64,000 bases of DNA, from NCBI GenBank assembly GCA_012274445.1, contig JAAROD010000058.1, positions 1,798,001 to 1,862,000 of the forward strand, given 5' to 3'. This DNA comes from Sclerotiophoma versabilis (Eukaryota; Ascomycota; Dothideomycetes; Pleosporales; Didymellaceae). The notes below the pieces were generated by a model, which did not search any database, was not told where the DNA came from, and saw nothing but the letters and a program-made list of their open reading frames with translations. The position numbers and the translations under genes are program-made. Shown in pieces: positions 1-11,402 of the stretch; positions within the stretch are counted from its first letter, which is position 1, and the number at the start of each line of letters is the position of its first letter.

Positions 1-1158
1 CTCATCGATACCCTCTGTCTCGATCTTTGTGATCTCTGCCTCTTTCGCCGACGTGTCCTTGCCCTCCTCCTTGTCCTTGGCGATCTCGGCCTTGAGTGCC
101 TTAATCTTGTCCGCCTCGTCTTTTTGGATGTTGCTGACCTTGACGTAGATGTCGTACAGGTGACCAATGGGGTTCTTGACAAGCTCCTCCTCAGAGCCGA
201 AGTAGTCGAACCCAATGGCCAGGACACCGTACTGCTTACCCCAGTCGCCGAGGTAGTTCAGACGAACCACCTCCCAGCCCATACCCTCGTACAGGTTTGA
301 CAGGAAACCACCAATGATTGTGGATCGCAGGTGACCAGCATGGAAGGGCTTGGCAATGTTAGGTGAGCTGAAGTCGATGACCATCTTCTTCTTCGAGCCA
401 TCTTCCTTCAGTCCAAAGCTCTTGTTGAAACCATAGCTCTGGCCAGCCTTGAAGATCAAGGGGAGAACAATGGAGGTGAGCGATTCTGGCTTGAAGAAAA
501 AGCCAACGAAGGTGCCGGTGACGACAGGCTTCTTGACAAGCGGACTCTCAGGGAACTTGTCGGCCAGCTCTTGCGCATACGCCTTCAGGTCCTTGCCCTT
601 GAGCCTCAGCGCAGGAACAGCAAGCTGCAAGTCGCCGTTCTCAGGCTTCGCTGTCCATGCCAGTGTGGGGTAAATGATCTTCTTGTCAACGCCGGAGACT
701 TCTGCGAGCAGCTCGGTAATGTGGCTTCGGTAGATGTCGAAGGGGTTGAGTTCGGGGTATGTGTTTGGTTCCTGAGGCACCGACTCAAGGCCGAGGCCCT
801 TGAGTGTCTTTGTGAGCTCCTCCATGCTAAATGCTGAGCGCGCCGACGCGTCGAGGTTGCCAAACGGCTCGAAGGGTCGAGTGTCGATTTGGGAGTAGTA
901 GCGACGGGCTGTGCTGACGTCAAGCAGTCCGCGACTTTTGTACGCGCGGGGGCAGTGGGAGTGGTGGTGGTGAGTATGCGCGATAGGGAGAGAGTTTGTG
1001 CGCGAGCTAAATCGTGGGGAAGCTGCGGCTGCGGTGGAGGATGTGACTGTCCGGTGGTGAGTCAAAGAAAGGAAAGCGCAATGAGTCGCCCGCGGCCTAT
1101 TGGGAGGGTGTGAAAAAGAATTGAAAAGATTGAGAGGGGCGCGACTAAGGGCACGCAT
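1..1158 (-). CDS. Arginyl-tRNA synthetase, 5' part (runs off the left edge)
   Basis: Class I aminoacyl-tRNA synthetase that charges tRNA-Arg. The gene reads leftward and continues past base 1, so only about 386 N-terminal residues are visible. The HIGH-type signature is clear at about 310-345 (SSPNIAKPFHAGHLRST), followed by NYLGDWGKQYG. Before it lies the N-terminal Add1-type tRNA-recognition domain (ISGVDKK-like and FVGFFFKPE segments). The first in-frame ATG is at 1158 and gives about 85 residues rich in Arg, Ser and His with almost no acidic residues, ending near ARRYYS. That is a typical mitochondrial presequence with a processing site. A second in-frame ATG at 825 starts MEELTKTLKGLG, where cytosolic ArgRS proteins begin. 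One gene probably supplies both compartments. No intron is visible in this part. Confidence 0.93.
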   Translation of the reverse strand, partial: MRALSRAPLNLFNSFSHPPNRPRATHCAFLSLTHHRTVTSSTAAAASPRFSSRTNSLPIAHTHHHHSHCPRAYKSRGLLDVSTARRYYSQIDTRPFEPFGNLDASARSAFSMEELTKTLKGLGLESVPQEPNTYPELNPFDIYRSHITELLAEVSGVDKKIIYPTLAWTAKPENGDLQLAVPALRLKGKDLKAYAQELADKFPESPLVKKPVVTGTFVGFFFKPESLTSIVLPLIFKAGQSYGFNKSFGLKEDGSKKKMVIDFSSPNIAKPFHAGHLRSTIIGGFLSNLYEGMGWEVVRLNYLGDWGKQYGVLAIGFDYFGSEEELVKNPIGHLYDIYVKVSNIQKDEADKIKALKAEIAKDKEEGKDTSAKEAEITKIETEGIDE

Positions 1159-4100
1159 GCAGAGCAGAAAACCACAGCAGTGGGGTACCGTGTACTATGC
1201 GTCAGTAGAGGTATGCGCAAACGCGCTAACCAGAAAATCTTGGAGGGGCAAGTGCGAGGTAGCGCCAAGACGAGGCTCGCACTTGAGCTTCGAAGCCAAA
1301 GAAACGACAGCTCACATCCTCAGCAGCTTCATCGTCACCACCACGTCTCCTGGGATCACTGCATACTCCATCTGTCGACCCTTGACGATTCGCGTCTCAT
1401 TTGCAATATCGTAACATTGTTGAGATTATCCATTTTCCCGGAAAAGCACATATCGAATCCCTATGCAGCTCGCGAAAGGTATCACAACCACCTCGTGGAC
1501 CGTCCATGCTCGACAAGGTATCTCGCTTTCTCTTCCAGAACATAATTTATGCGCTCCGCAATCCCTGATGTACGCTCGTGCACTGCCTCCTGCAGCCACC
1601 CCGGACCTTTGGGCCGACGTTTCTAATCGATCGAATCTCGTACGATGAACCGGGTTCGTTTTCGGATCGGCACGAAAAAGCAGAGACCAGTCTCCATGCT
1701 TGTCGTTGTTAGCTTGGCTTTGGCAGGTTCCTGCACTGGTCATGAGATGACATGGTTGTTGAAATTTTGACATGCGTAGGCCCGTCTCCGTTGTCGCTGT
1801 GTGACCTCGATCGTTCCAGTGCCCTCTTGAGTAGCAGACAGGGCCGGATAGGTGTGGCGACAGTTTGCGGCGCTGGGCTAGCTTTTTTCTTTTTGAGCAC
1901 CTGGTCTGTCCAGTATTTGCTGATTGTCAATCTGATTTTTCTGTCCAGGCGGGGTGGGCCTTTGGAGTGCTCCGGACGTGAAAGTCGTATCTATTGAACG
2001 GGGAATAGCGCCAGGAGCTGTCGGCGCGTTGAGTAGGGATTTATAATCTCCCTCTCCTTGATGTGCGGAAGATGCCATGATGCAGCTACCTGCACCTTAA
2101 GATGGGGGGTGACCGTGGCTTATTCATGTCCTCGTGCGGAAAGAAGACACTGTATCGACATGGAAGCAGATGATAGAAGGCAGGTGTTGTTTGGATTTGG
2201 TCTGTCGAGCGCAGAAAGTACATGCTTGCTTGTACACATATATCGCTTCCAGACCAGAGAAGAAGGAGTGAGTATCAGCAGTGTTGGCAGTGAGAGCAGC
2301 GTAGTAATAGTACCAGGGGTGAGAGCAGTGTTAGGAGCGGCTGTGCAGGTGGCTGTTGCTGTCTCCTACTGAATCAATCTTATTGCTACCAAAGGTTGCG
2401 AAATTTACCAAGCAAGCTGTTCTCGAGATTTCGAGTTGAACCGCTGCTACTTGAACCAAACTTCCTTCATGCTATGCGACACTTGTGGCCTTTCACCATC
2501 ATTGGTTGTGATCAAAGGGCAATCTGCTCTGTCGAAGGCGCTAGTGCATCCCTCAGTATTTTCACGGTCCTTCTATTATGCGGACGATGCGGAATGAGCA
2601 TCGCGCGCATGTTTCATGAGCGGTGTCACAATGGCTTGTAATCGAAGGTAGGGCAGGCAAGATCTGCAGTCCGTCCAGTATACAGCCTCACATTGTCCCT
2701 GCAGAACAGATTCGTCAAATGTATCCAGTTGAGCCTCGGTCAGCCCGAATGGAGGGAGGTACGCAGGGTGCGAGGCAAGATTAGTGAACGGGGCGAAACA
2801 GCGCAGTGTCACGTAAGTGGCGATACACAGCAAATTGCGGCTCTCCGGGTCAATGCTTCCGCGAAACATGGTGAGGTTGCAAGGTGTACATGAGCTAAAG
2901 TAGGCCACTCGGCGATGAACACTTTCGCTAATCGTGGATCGCTAGGAGCCCTAGATCTGAAATCCTTCTGAGTGTACGCGGGCCGATTGCATCACAAAAG
3001 GATTGCAGCAGCGCGCGCTTGCAAATCTTTGCGGCGGGAAATGCATGGACGGTGATTGGAAACTTCGAGGTACCTGCCCGCAGGGTTTTGAGGCGTAGTA
3101 TTTGTATTGGAAGGCCGCCGCGTGCGTTGCCGAACAGCGGTTTGTGCTGCGTTGTGCGACGCGCACTCTTCAATTCTTTGGGATACTTTCGCATCGAACA
3201 GCCCAAGGCTGCGTTCGTTGTGACAAGGCGGCGTTCCCGATACCATGGGTTCACTAAAGCTGAGATGCCAAACGTGGAAGGCACGCAGATAGAATCTGTA
3301 TGCTTGTACTGAGACACACGCCTTCGCTCGCTGACTTGCTAAGAAGCATTCGTCGAAAGCAAGTGGCCCAGGTTGAGCATCCAAAGGCATGACGTGTTCG
3401 GCGTCTTGTTGTTTCGATTACTGCAGGATCCCTCTGTGGAGCTCTATTAGAAAGGCCGCGATCTACTGGTCATGCGTCGCACTTCGTAAGATCGAAGTCG
3501 TGCTCTTGTACGCAAGCATTAGTGGCCGTTAGATAACTGCCTTGACACAACTTATAAGCAGCCACACAGCGCAATAATAGTTTGTAAAAGGCAGACAAGT
3601 AACTAAGGAGGCTAGGGGTAAGTTAGTATTTTCCACTTTAGTATCTTGTGTTTTCGAAGTGCAGAGTAGCTTTGGTGGTCCTTTGTCAGTCACTCTCTCT
3701 TGCGTACACGCGTCGTAATCACGATGTTCGAGCGTGTGGAGTTAATGGACAGGCAGTGACCATTGTTGTTCGCATTAGATCCGAGGAAGTTGATGAATAG
3801 CTCACCTTGAACCTGATCGATGTGAGGTTGATGAAACATCTAGAACGTGGTGCGGTCGACTTGACGCGAAGAATCTGCAGATGACTGGAATAAGAAGGTC
3901 AAAGTGGGACACGAGCAGGACGTCGGCGAGGTCGCTGACGCACCACTCTGGCTGACAATGTAAAAAAGCAATACTCGTGGTGGGAACCCCTGTCGTTGTG
4001 GAGACGTACTGCAGCCATCCAGCCGTTCGGTACCGGCTGCGCGCTCCGCTTCCGCAGGAGCACAGGTGCGTTCACAGGTGCAGGGGTACAAGATCTTGCA

Positions 4101-6384
4101 TTGCCCGGTAAGATCGCGTGCGGGCGGCAACTGAAGGCCCCAAACTCTTCCCTTCGGGCGAATCCATGTCAGAAGTAGAGATCCTGCAGCTAAAGTGGTA
4201 GCGTCGGCGTGACGACCAATAATGTTCTTTGGTCACAGGCGCACCGACCTGCAGTTGCAAGGGCGAGGGGGGACTGAAACATGTAATTGGATGCTATTGC
4301 TCCTGTGTGGGATGTCCTCATAGCCCCCCGAGAGTCACCGGCTCTTAACAGAACCGCTGCACACGCGGAAAAAGCTGCCGAACGCTGATATCTGTCAGTA
4401 GCTGTCAAATTATGCAGAACCATTGACACATACAACCGAGACAACGAAGGACCCAAAGGGCCGAGATCAAGATGCGTACAACCGGAGATTGTTGGGAAAC
4501 GCCCTCTTGCGTACATTGTGATAGATGTGCGTAACAATGCTCGTGTCAACATGACTAATTTCACAAGACATCCTGTACTCGCAGTGATCCTTCGATCAAA
4601 CAACGTTGTCTGCCGGACAACATGGCACTCTCTGCTGTCAGATACGTATCTATCTGCACACAGCCGTCTAGCGGACTAGGATTGACACGTATGTAGCGTA
4701 GGATTGCGTGGATAAGATCGCGGACATGTTCGGCGGTGGTGGCTCATCGCTCCCAGTTGGAAAATACAGGGGCCGACTGGTTCAGCAGGCGCTGGGAATC
4801 TTTGACATCAGGGATCGTGGATCCCCACGAGGCGGTAAAAAGGTTGTGCCTGGGTACTTCTGATGTAGGACGTTTTGCTTTTGGAGCCTATTAGATATCG
4901 ACCCGGTGGAAGCTGCATACGTTGTACAGGGTCCCCTGGAATTACAAGAGCCTGGCAGTCGGTATTGGTGGCAGGCTTGGTGAACGTGATACCATGACGA
5001 ATGCAGACATGTGGTCGCTACTGAGATCGGCCATCGCGCAGCCACAGCTGCAAGATGATCGGGCGCTTGTGCTAAGAGAAAACGAAGCCAAGGCCGCCTC
5101 ATTTCGTGGGGCGGCATCGAAATACGGCAATGCTTCACCGACGCTTGGTGAGAACAGGGACATCCAGGGCGGCGGCCCGCCATCTGATTCACCCAGGATG
5201 CTGGTTTGAACAGAAGCATGCGGAGGATCTGTCAGAATAAGGAGAATGTTGCTGAAGCCAATAGCGGAAGGCGGCACGCCGTGGAAACACCTGCAACCCA
5301 TGCCAGGACGGGCAAGAGCACTTTCGATGCCTGCAATTTGAGCAGACTGTATAAGATGGGCTACTTACCAGCTCCATTATGACTATTCATCCGCATGAAG
5401 TGTTGCGCCGCTCAAGCTTGAAAAACATTGGTTCCCCACGCACCAACGACTGAGACACTTTCCATCCTTCCCCATTCTCGGCCCAAAACATCAAAAGAGG
5501 CTTCAGTCCACCTGTGTGCATAGTACAGCATCAGGCTTCATCAGCCCACATTGTCCAGAAGGTATGTCGGAGTAGCACTATACCTGCCCATTTGCCGCCA
5601 GCACGGCGACTTTTTGCATCGTCAGTGGGCCAGAATATCGTCAAGTCGGCGGATTGCGGAAGCTCTGAGCACGAGCATGTTGTCGAGGGAAAGCGTAGCT
5701 GATATACTAATAGGAAGTCAGACGTCACTCTACCAGTCCAGTAGAGCCGAAGAAGCGCCTCATCAGCAGCCTATCAGCTTCACGACTGTACTCTCACGGC
5801 ACCCCTCTTTCTTTCACTTCACAGCCGTTGCTGTTGCTACCGTTGAATTTTCGACAGTTGCTGCATCTGCAAGATCGTGTGCGACCGTCGGATCATTTCC
5901 AGCAGAAGAGGAAAACCAGTGCATTGGTGAAACACACAACGTAAGTGGGGTGTGACAACAGAAAGGTAAGCACATCAATCTCGCTTCGGGAGCCCGTTCC
6001 TGCCTCTCGACCTGCATCCCTGTCATCCCTGTCCCCCACATGGCTTGCGGGGGTTGCCGGCACATGTGCCATTCCCAACACTCTGTCTCTGACGAGATAT
6101 GCGTTGCACTTCATGTCTTCTCTTGCTCTTTCTCTTGATTCTTCTATCATGATTTTGTTTGCCAGGAGCCATGAGCTACTGTGCAATCAGATGTAGATCA
6201 TGCCGACAATGGCCCTAGCCGTACCTGTCGTTGATTGGGACAGGCAAGAGCTTGGAGGTATCATCACCAACCTTACTTCCTTGACGAACTGTTTTGGAGC
6301 GCAGAGAGCGAGTGCTCGTTCCATCAAAAGCCACGATCGCCAGACTTGCATTTACTAATCTATGCCAGTTTTCTTCGTCAGTAT
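1159..6384. other. Gene-poor 5.2 kb interval
   Basis: No frame longer than about 145 codons has recognisable protein content, and no frames join convincingly across introns. Composition is near 50% GC, without long repeats or terminal inverted repeats. The left end must hold the ArgRS promoter. The right end, about 5950-6384, may hold an upstream exon or promoter of the velvet gene. Otherwise I see nothing I can name. Confidence 0.5.
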
Positions 6385-7227
6385 ATGCAAAGAGGCCAAG
6401 GGCGTGGACGAAGAAGGTATTCTCTATCCAATCGAAGCGCATCGAGTAGACGAACTAGATCCAATCCACCTTCCACGTCCCAAGAACAGTCCAGTTTGCA
6501 AGGAACTACTTCGCATCCGAGACGAGCTCCCTCAGTGCTGCGTCGATCAGCTCGCATAGCCGAGTCACTCCAAGCCGCCACCAATACTACCCAGCAGTCA
6601 CCCACCTCCACCGAACCAATGGCTGATGTTGCAAGACACCCGGCGCTAGGTAGCCGTTCAGTTCAGTCAAGACACCACAGCAGCGCTACTCGTACATCAG
6701 GACGATCAAGGTCAGGTCACTACTCAAACAACATCCAGTACGCTATGGACTTCATAGTCCAGCCTCCCCGTACAGCACGTGTTGGCCACACAATACCTGG
6801 AACAGTTATTGTACGCCTGTGCACAACCAACACCGATCCTGACTACGCTGTTGCCGACTCACCCAACTTCATGGCAGTTGCTGCTCTCATTCCCGGCCCC
6901 AACTCGACTGCATCGTCAGACCCTCATGTTCTCAACACACTCTTGGCCGGCCAGCGCATCGACTCAATACATCCTTTTGCCGATGACGAAGCAGATGGCT
7001 CCATCGCTTCCATGGACATGGCTGGCTCTCAAGGTGTCGGCTACATGAGTTTCCCGAACCTTGTTGTCCACCAAGCAGGCACCTTCCGGATACGCATTAC
7101 CCTCCTGCGCACCGCCGATGGAGCGGCAGTACAGGTAATTGACAGCAATCCCATTGTTGTTCAGAACCACGGCCCTGCCCCAGGCCGCGCATCTTATAAC
7201 GGAAGACACGCCGTGGCCTCACACTAG
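6385..7227 (+). CDS. Divergent velvet-domain protein
   Basis: Fungal velvet proteins are DNA-binding regulators of development and secondary metabolism. The first in-frame ATG (6385) gives 280 residues. Residues about 1-110 are basic and Ser/Arg/Gln-rich, probably disordered. Residues about 120-270 look like a velvet fold: an opening strand FIVQPPRTARVG, a central NFMAVAALIPG, then LLAGQRIDSIHP, then the hallmark YMSFPNLVVHQAGTFRIRI strand (compare the F.DLSV...G.YRLRF pattern of VosA/VelB), ending VIDSNPIVV. The RRPIDPPPI-type stretch after the first strand is absent. The ATG context is weak, and the frame is open 50 codons upstream, so a spliced first exon is possible. It could be a velvet-like outgroup rather than an orthologue of VeA, VelB, VelC or VosA. 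Confidence 0.7.
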   Translation: MQRGQGRGRRRYSLSNRSASSRRTRSNPPSTSQEQSSLQGTTSHPRRAPSVLRRSARIAESLQAATNTTQQSPTSTEPMADVARHPALGSRSVQSRHHSSATRTSGRSRSGHYSNNIQYAMDFIVQPPRTARVGHTIPGTVIVRLCTTNTDPDYAVADSPNFMAVAALIPGPNSTASSDPHVLNTLLAGQRIDSIHPFADDEADGSIASMDMAGSQGVGYMSFPNLVVHQAGTFRIRITLLRTADGAAVQVIDSNPIVVQNHGPAPGRASYNGRHAVASH

Positions 7228-7831
7228 CCTTGGTGCGGTATCGAAGATCTTGTACAATGACTTGACGACCTTGCGAGCATGCACACTGCCACGATTCTCG
7301 GATTGTATTCGAGTGCCAGCTCGTCTGGTGTGCATGCTATGAGCTTCACTGCACATATTAAAGAGTCGGTTTGGGCGGGGTGCTGTTTGGGATTTTTTTT
7401 TCCTTCTCTCTTCATGGTGTTCAATGAATGTAGTCGATGCATGTCAGCACGCTGCATGGGAGGTTATGGCGCAACGGATACACGGATATGGGTCTGCATT
7501 TACATGCTTAGAGGCATTTTTTTTCTTCCCGATATTCTTACATCAAGTAACAAGGTATTCCCCCATCAAGCAATACAGTATTGTATTCGTTCCATACCCA
7601 CATTCTACTCAGCTTGACGGCGTACCAACCAACTAACCCCGTGCTTTGAGTCGTTCGCGGTAGAGGAAAAACAAAAACCCCAGCCAGTCACCATGCGATG
7701 CAGAAATATAATTACCCATACCAAACGCCGTTTGATGCCATCCGCTCTTAGACAAGATTTCCCCACTCACCTCCTGAATTGTAGATTCACAATACTCCTT
7801 TTTCATCCGCGCTCACGCTCAAAACTCATCC
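7228..7831. other. Convergent 3' intergenic region
   Basis: About 600 bp between the 3' ends of the velvet gene (+) and the GPI-type protein gene (-). It contains T-rich runs near 7390 and 7520 and no coding signal. It presumably holds both 3' untranslated regions. Confidence 0.5.
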
Positions 7832-10493
7832 TCAGACCATCACAGCCCCGCACGCCAGACTCACAATCAGCACTCCAATCTGCAACCCCAACCCCCTCCC
7901 CAGCCGCGGTACTACGAGCCCCGCAACCGCCGCGCCAGTGAACTCAGTCACTCCCGTGGACGTCACCACGCCACCTGTGCCTGTCGCAGTATCCGTTGCA
8001 GTACTACCCGGCGGCGCCAGGAAGCCCTTGCTCTCCTCGATGCTCGGCGGCAACGTCGTGCTCAGCGTCGGAGTGGCTTCCGTCTTGGTCTTGGTCTTGG
8101 TCTTGCTCTGGGATGTAGGCAGCGATGCGGTAGATACGATAGATGGGGTAGATACGATAGATATTGTATCCAGCGTGGACGGGGTGTGGGAAGACCCTTC
8201 ACTCGCGCTTGCAGTGGTCGTGATAGATGGGGGCGGGGAGGCGGGTGTGCTAGAATTGCAGGGCTGAGATGCCGGCGCGGAGATGATGACGATGGGTGGA
8301 GGGGCGGGAGTGGCGGCGGTAGATACCGGTGGTGTGGAGATTGTGATGCGCAATGTCCCGCTCTTGGTGCATAGTGTGGATGTTGGGGGTGGTTGTGAAT
8401 TCGGGCCGTACCCGTTGCCTACAGTTGGGGAGTGAATGGGGTCTGTTGGCGTCTCGACTGGCGTCTCTGGATTGGCAGGGGTAGTCGGGAGAGAGGGGTA
8501 GTAGGGAGTCATCTCCAGCGGCGGAGCAGTTTCCCTCGGCGGAGAATCACCATAACCTCCAGTTGGAGGCGCGGCATAGACTGTTGTAGTTACTGTGGCA
8601 CAAGCACACGGCTTGTCTGTTTCATGCTTGCTGCAAGCTGATGTTTTAGGGGCTTCTACCTCCGCTTTGTCGGCTACGATAGTAGCCACAGGAGCCATCT
8701 CGGTGATTTTGATCCCACCATTGACTGGCTTGACGCAAGAAGTCATGAGCGGTATTTCGGTGGAAAAGACATTAGCTGAAGTATCAGCCGAATCGAATGG
8801 TGCGGGGAGAAGGGGGAGTGTGAGGCCTGCGGCTACATCGACAGTGACGGAAATGTTAGCTTCAACTAGCACGAGCTTGCTGAGGTCAGCATCTATGGTT
8901 GCGGGCTTCCCGTCTGCCTTTGACTTTTTGTTGTTGTTGTTGTTGAGAAGACTGCACTGGTCCTGAATGTTGGTGGTCAGCTTTGCATCGAGGCGCGGTA
9001 AGGCTAGAGACACAGTGACTAGCGCGCTCAGCTTGTCACTGAACTCGAAGCCGATCGGTATGGTAGGGGTAAAAGCCAGGCTGAGAGCAACATTTGCATC
9101 AGTGACATTGGAGATGAATGGTAGAGCGTTGAGGGTCGCGCCTTTGAAGCCGGTGATAGTTGTGTTTGTGAGGTCTCCGAGTTGGACTTTGATGCCGGCA
9201 TCATCCGGTATCTGTATTACTATTAGATTTTCCAATCGCAGCAAAGCGCAATTCAACTCACAGCAACATCAATACCATAGGTAACAGCAAGTTCTCCATC
9301 AATTTCAAAATCCGCACTGATCTTGGGCTCAAAGCTCGCTCCAGCTTTGCCAATACCAGGAATGACGAAGCCCAGAATCGGCAGCGGAAACAGCGCAATC
9401 TCGTACGACCCTGAGCTGATCGGTCGCGCAAACATATCAAGACGTGCCCCGACTCCAGTCACTGCGAGATCCATGTACCCACCAGTGATGACACTGGTAA
9501 TTTCCTTGCCATCATCTTCACCTTTGAAGATATCCGGAACTAGGTCAATCTGCTTTGTGTCGATTTTGATCGCGCCCTGCGTAAGCGTGATCTGGCCTCG
9601 CGTGGAGCAGTTCTTGCAGCCCATCTCGACAGGCAAGTCTGGAACAGTAGGCAGATTTACAATACCTTCGAGACCGGTAAGGAAGTCATCAGCAGTGAAG
9701 GTAGTGTTGAGGAGCTCAGAGGCAAGATCGAAAGTCACATCAGTGACGTTTTTGGGGGTGTCCGATGGGATCTCGACATCAAGCCCGTCTTGACGCTTTC
9801 TGCGCGCACGCAAGAAGTCCGCGTGTCGTCTGTAGATATGTTCATAGCGCGTGTGACCGAAGCTGATATCGAGGTTGTCGAAGGCATCTTGCCACAGAGC
9901 TTCTGTGACGGCGACATCGAGAGCTACGCCTTCCTCGGCGTAAGATACGTCGTCCACCCTGCATGCGTTAGCTTCTTAATAGACTGGCCATTCAAAGTTT
10001 CTTCTTACTTGTACACGGCTCGTTCGCCGTCTCTGTTACAGCTTTGATGCGACGTGATAATTAGTCCACCCATGCCTCCATGGCCGCCATGGCAAGCAGC
10101 CCTTGCATCTCGCGCTGATGTTGCATCGACAAAGTGCAGCAACACTCTTCCATCTCGGCATTCAACATTTGCGATAAGGTGCTCAATCTCCTCAAGGGTC
10201 AAGATAGGCTTCCTCGATCCGACTTTGACCGACGACGCGAACGTCTCCCTGCCGCTCCAGCTGTTCTCTTCTGTTAAGTGTTAGCAACTTGATAATACGG
10301 TAGATAGAACGCATATACCTTCAATGTAAACGACCTCGGACTCGAACTTCTGCGATATTCTCATCTCACGTTTGAACACATCCGACCGTTTTGTTGCGGC
10401 ACGGAGAACTCTATGCCCACCATGTATTCCAGCTGTTACAGAGCTGACATAGAGGGCTAGTAGCAGCGTGCTCGGCCAAGCAAAGCACCGCAT
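7832..10493 (-). CDS. Secreted GPI-anchored cell-surface protein, four exons
   Basis: Exons on the minus strand are 10319-10493, 10009-10270, 9262-9958 and 7832-9211. Introns are 48, 50 and 50 nt; the first two carry GCTAAC branch sites, and all junctions keep frame, giving 837 residues. A signal peptide starts MRCFAWPSTLLLALY. The second exon carries a small domain around TLEEIEHLIANVEC, ending with CHGGHGGMGG. The third and fourth carry a large beta-rich domain (GDLTNTTITGFKGATLNALP region, NGGIKITEMAPVATI). Next comes a long Ser/Thr/Pro-rich stalk with a KTKTKTKTE repeat, then a C-terminal hydrophobic segment (VLIVSLACGAVMV) typical of GPI attachment. From memory the order resembles fungal proteins with DUF7029 and DUF7223 domains; those names need a profile search. 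Likely a wall-linked protein; no enzymatic motif seen. Confidence 0.82.
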
Positions 10494-11402
10494 CTTACGA
10501 AACGAAGCGAAGAAATTGTACGATCGGAAAAAAGATGGAACACGTAAAGAGCAAACAAGTGTTTGTTTGAAATGTAATTTGAGCTCTTCAGTGACAGATA
10601 ACCTGGGCCGAGAGATATCTGCCTGCGTGATGGGGAATTGAAATACACTCATATCGCATCGCGAAGTCATATACAGATACCCGTCCTACCTCCGTCTACA
10701 CATGCCCGAAGTATACCATCTTGGCAGCGGCAGTGCTATCAGCCGCCCTCATACTTCAGCAGCGCGCCTCAACGGACTTCGCGAGTCACTCTGTTGTATA
10801 CGCTGCATCAGTGCAGACCCATGTACATTAGCGCATCGGAAGATATCAGGCCTGCTTTAGCGAGGTCGTGAAAGAGGTCGTGAAAGAAGCCGACGTAGAG
10901 ATCCGGAGTTGCTACGTGTTTTGTCGTGCTCGATTAGGATTAGGTGTATCAGCTGCTCAGCCATACTACGAGGCTGAGATGTAATTCTGGCGAGATGCGG
11001 GTAAGCAGAAGTAAAGCGAGTGTGGAGTGTGAGAGCGAGAGCGATGGTTCCCCGGCCGGGTGTTTCACGTTCAACGACTGCGCTAGGACTTGTTCGGGAC
11101 TAGGCTTGCATCGGAACCCGAACGAGGTGCAATGCTAATTTCAGTACGCTGGTACATTACATGAAGTCAAGAATCATGTAGCAGGATGACAGATACGCAG
11201 CATTTGACCGGCACGGTAGAGAACGCCGCGTCCTTCATCATGAATACTAAGCCCGTGTGTACATATGTCCCTCCTTCAAATTGCAAAGACGCATGCTAGT
11301 AAGTAATGCCCATTCTTGACATGGGTGTGCTGCATATCGATATCTACTAGAGCTGGGAAGAGCAACTTGATGCTATTCAATACTCGTCTCCACGCCCTAT
11401 GC
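10494..11402. other. Intergenic region, promoter of the GPI-type protein
   Basis: About 900 bp between the start of the GPI-type gene and the stop of the GH125 gene, both on the minus strand. I see no coding signal. A short direct repeat (tcgtgaaagaggtcgtgaaag) lies near 10865-10886. Confidence 0.4.
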
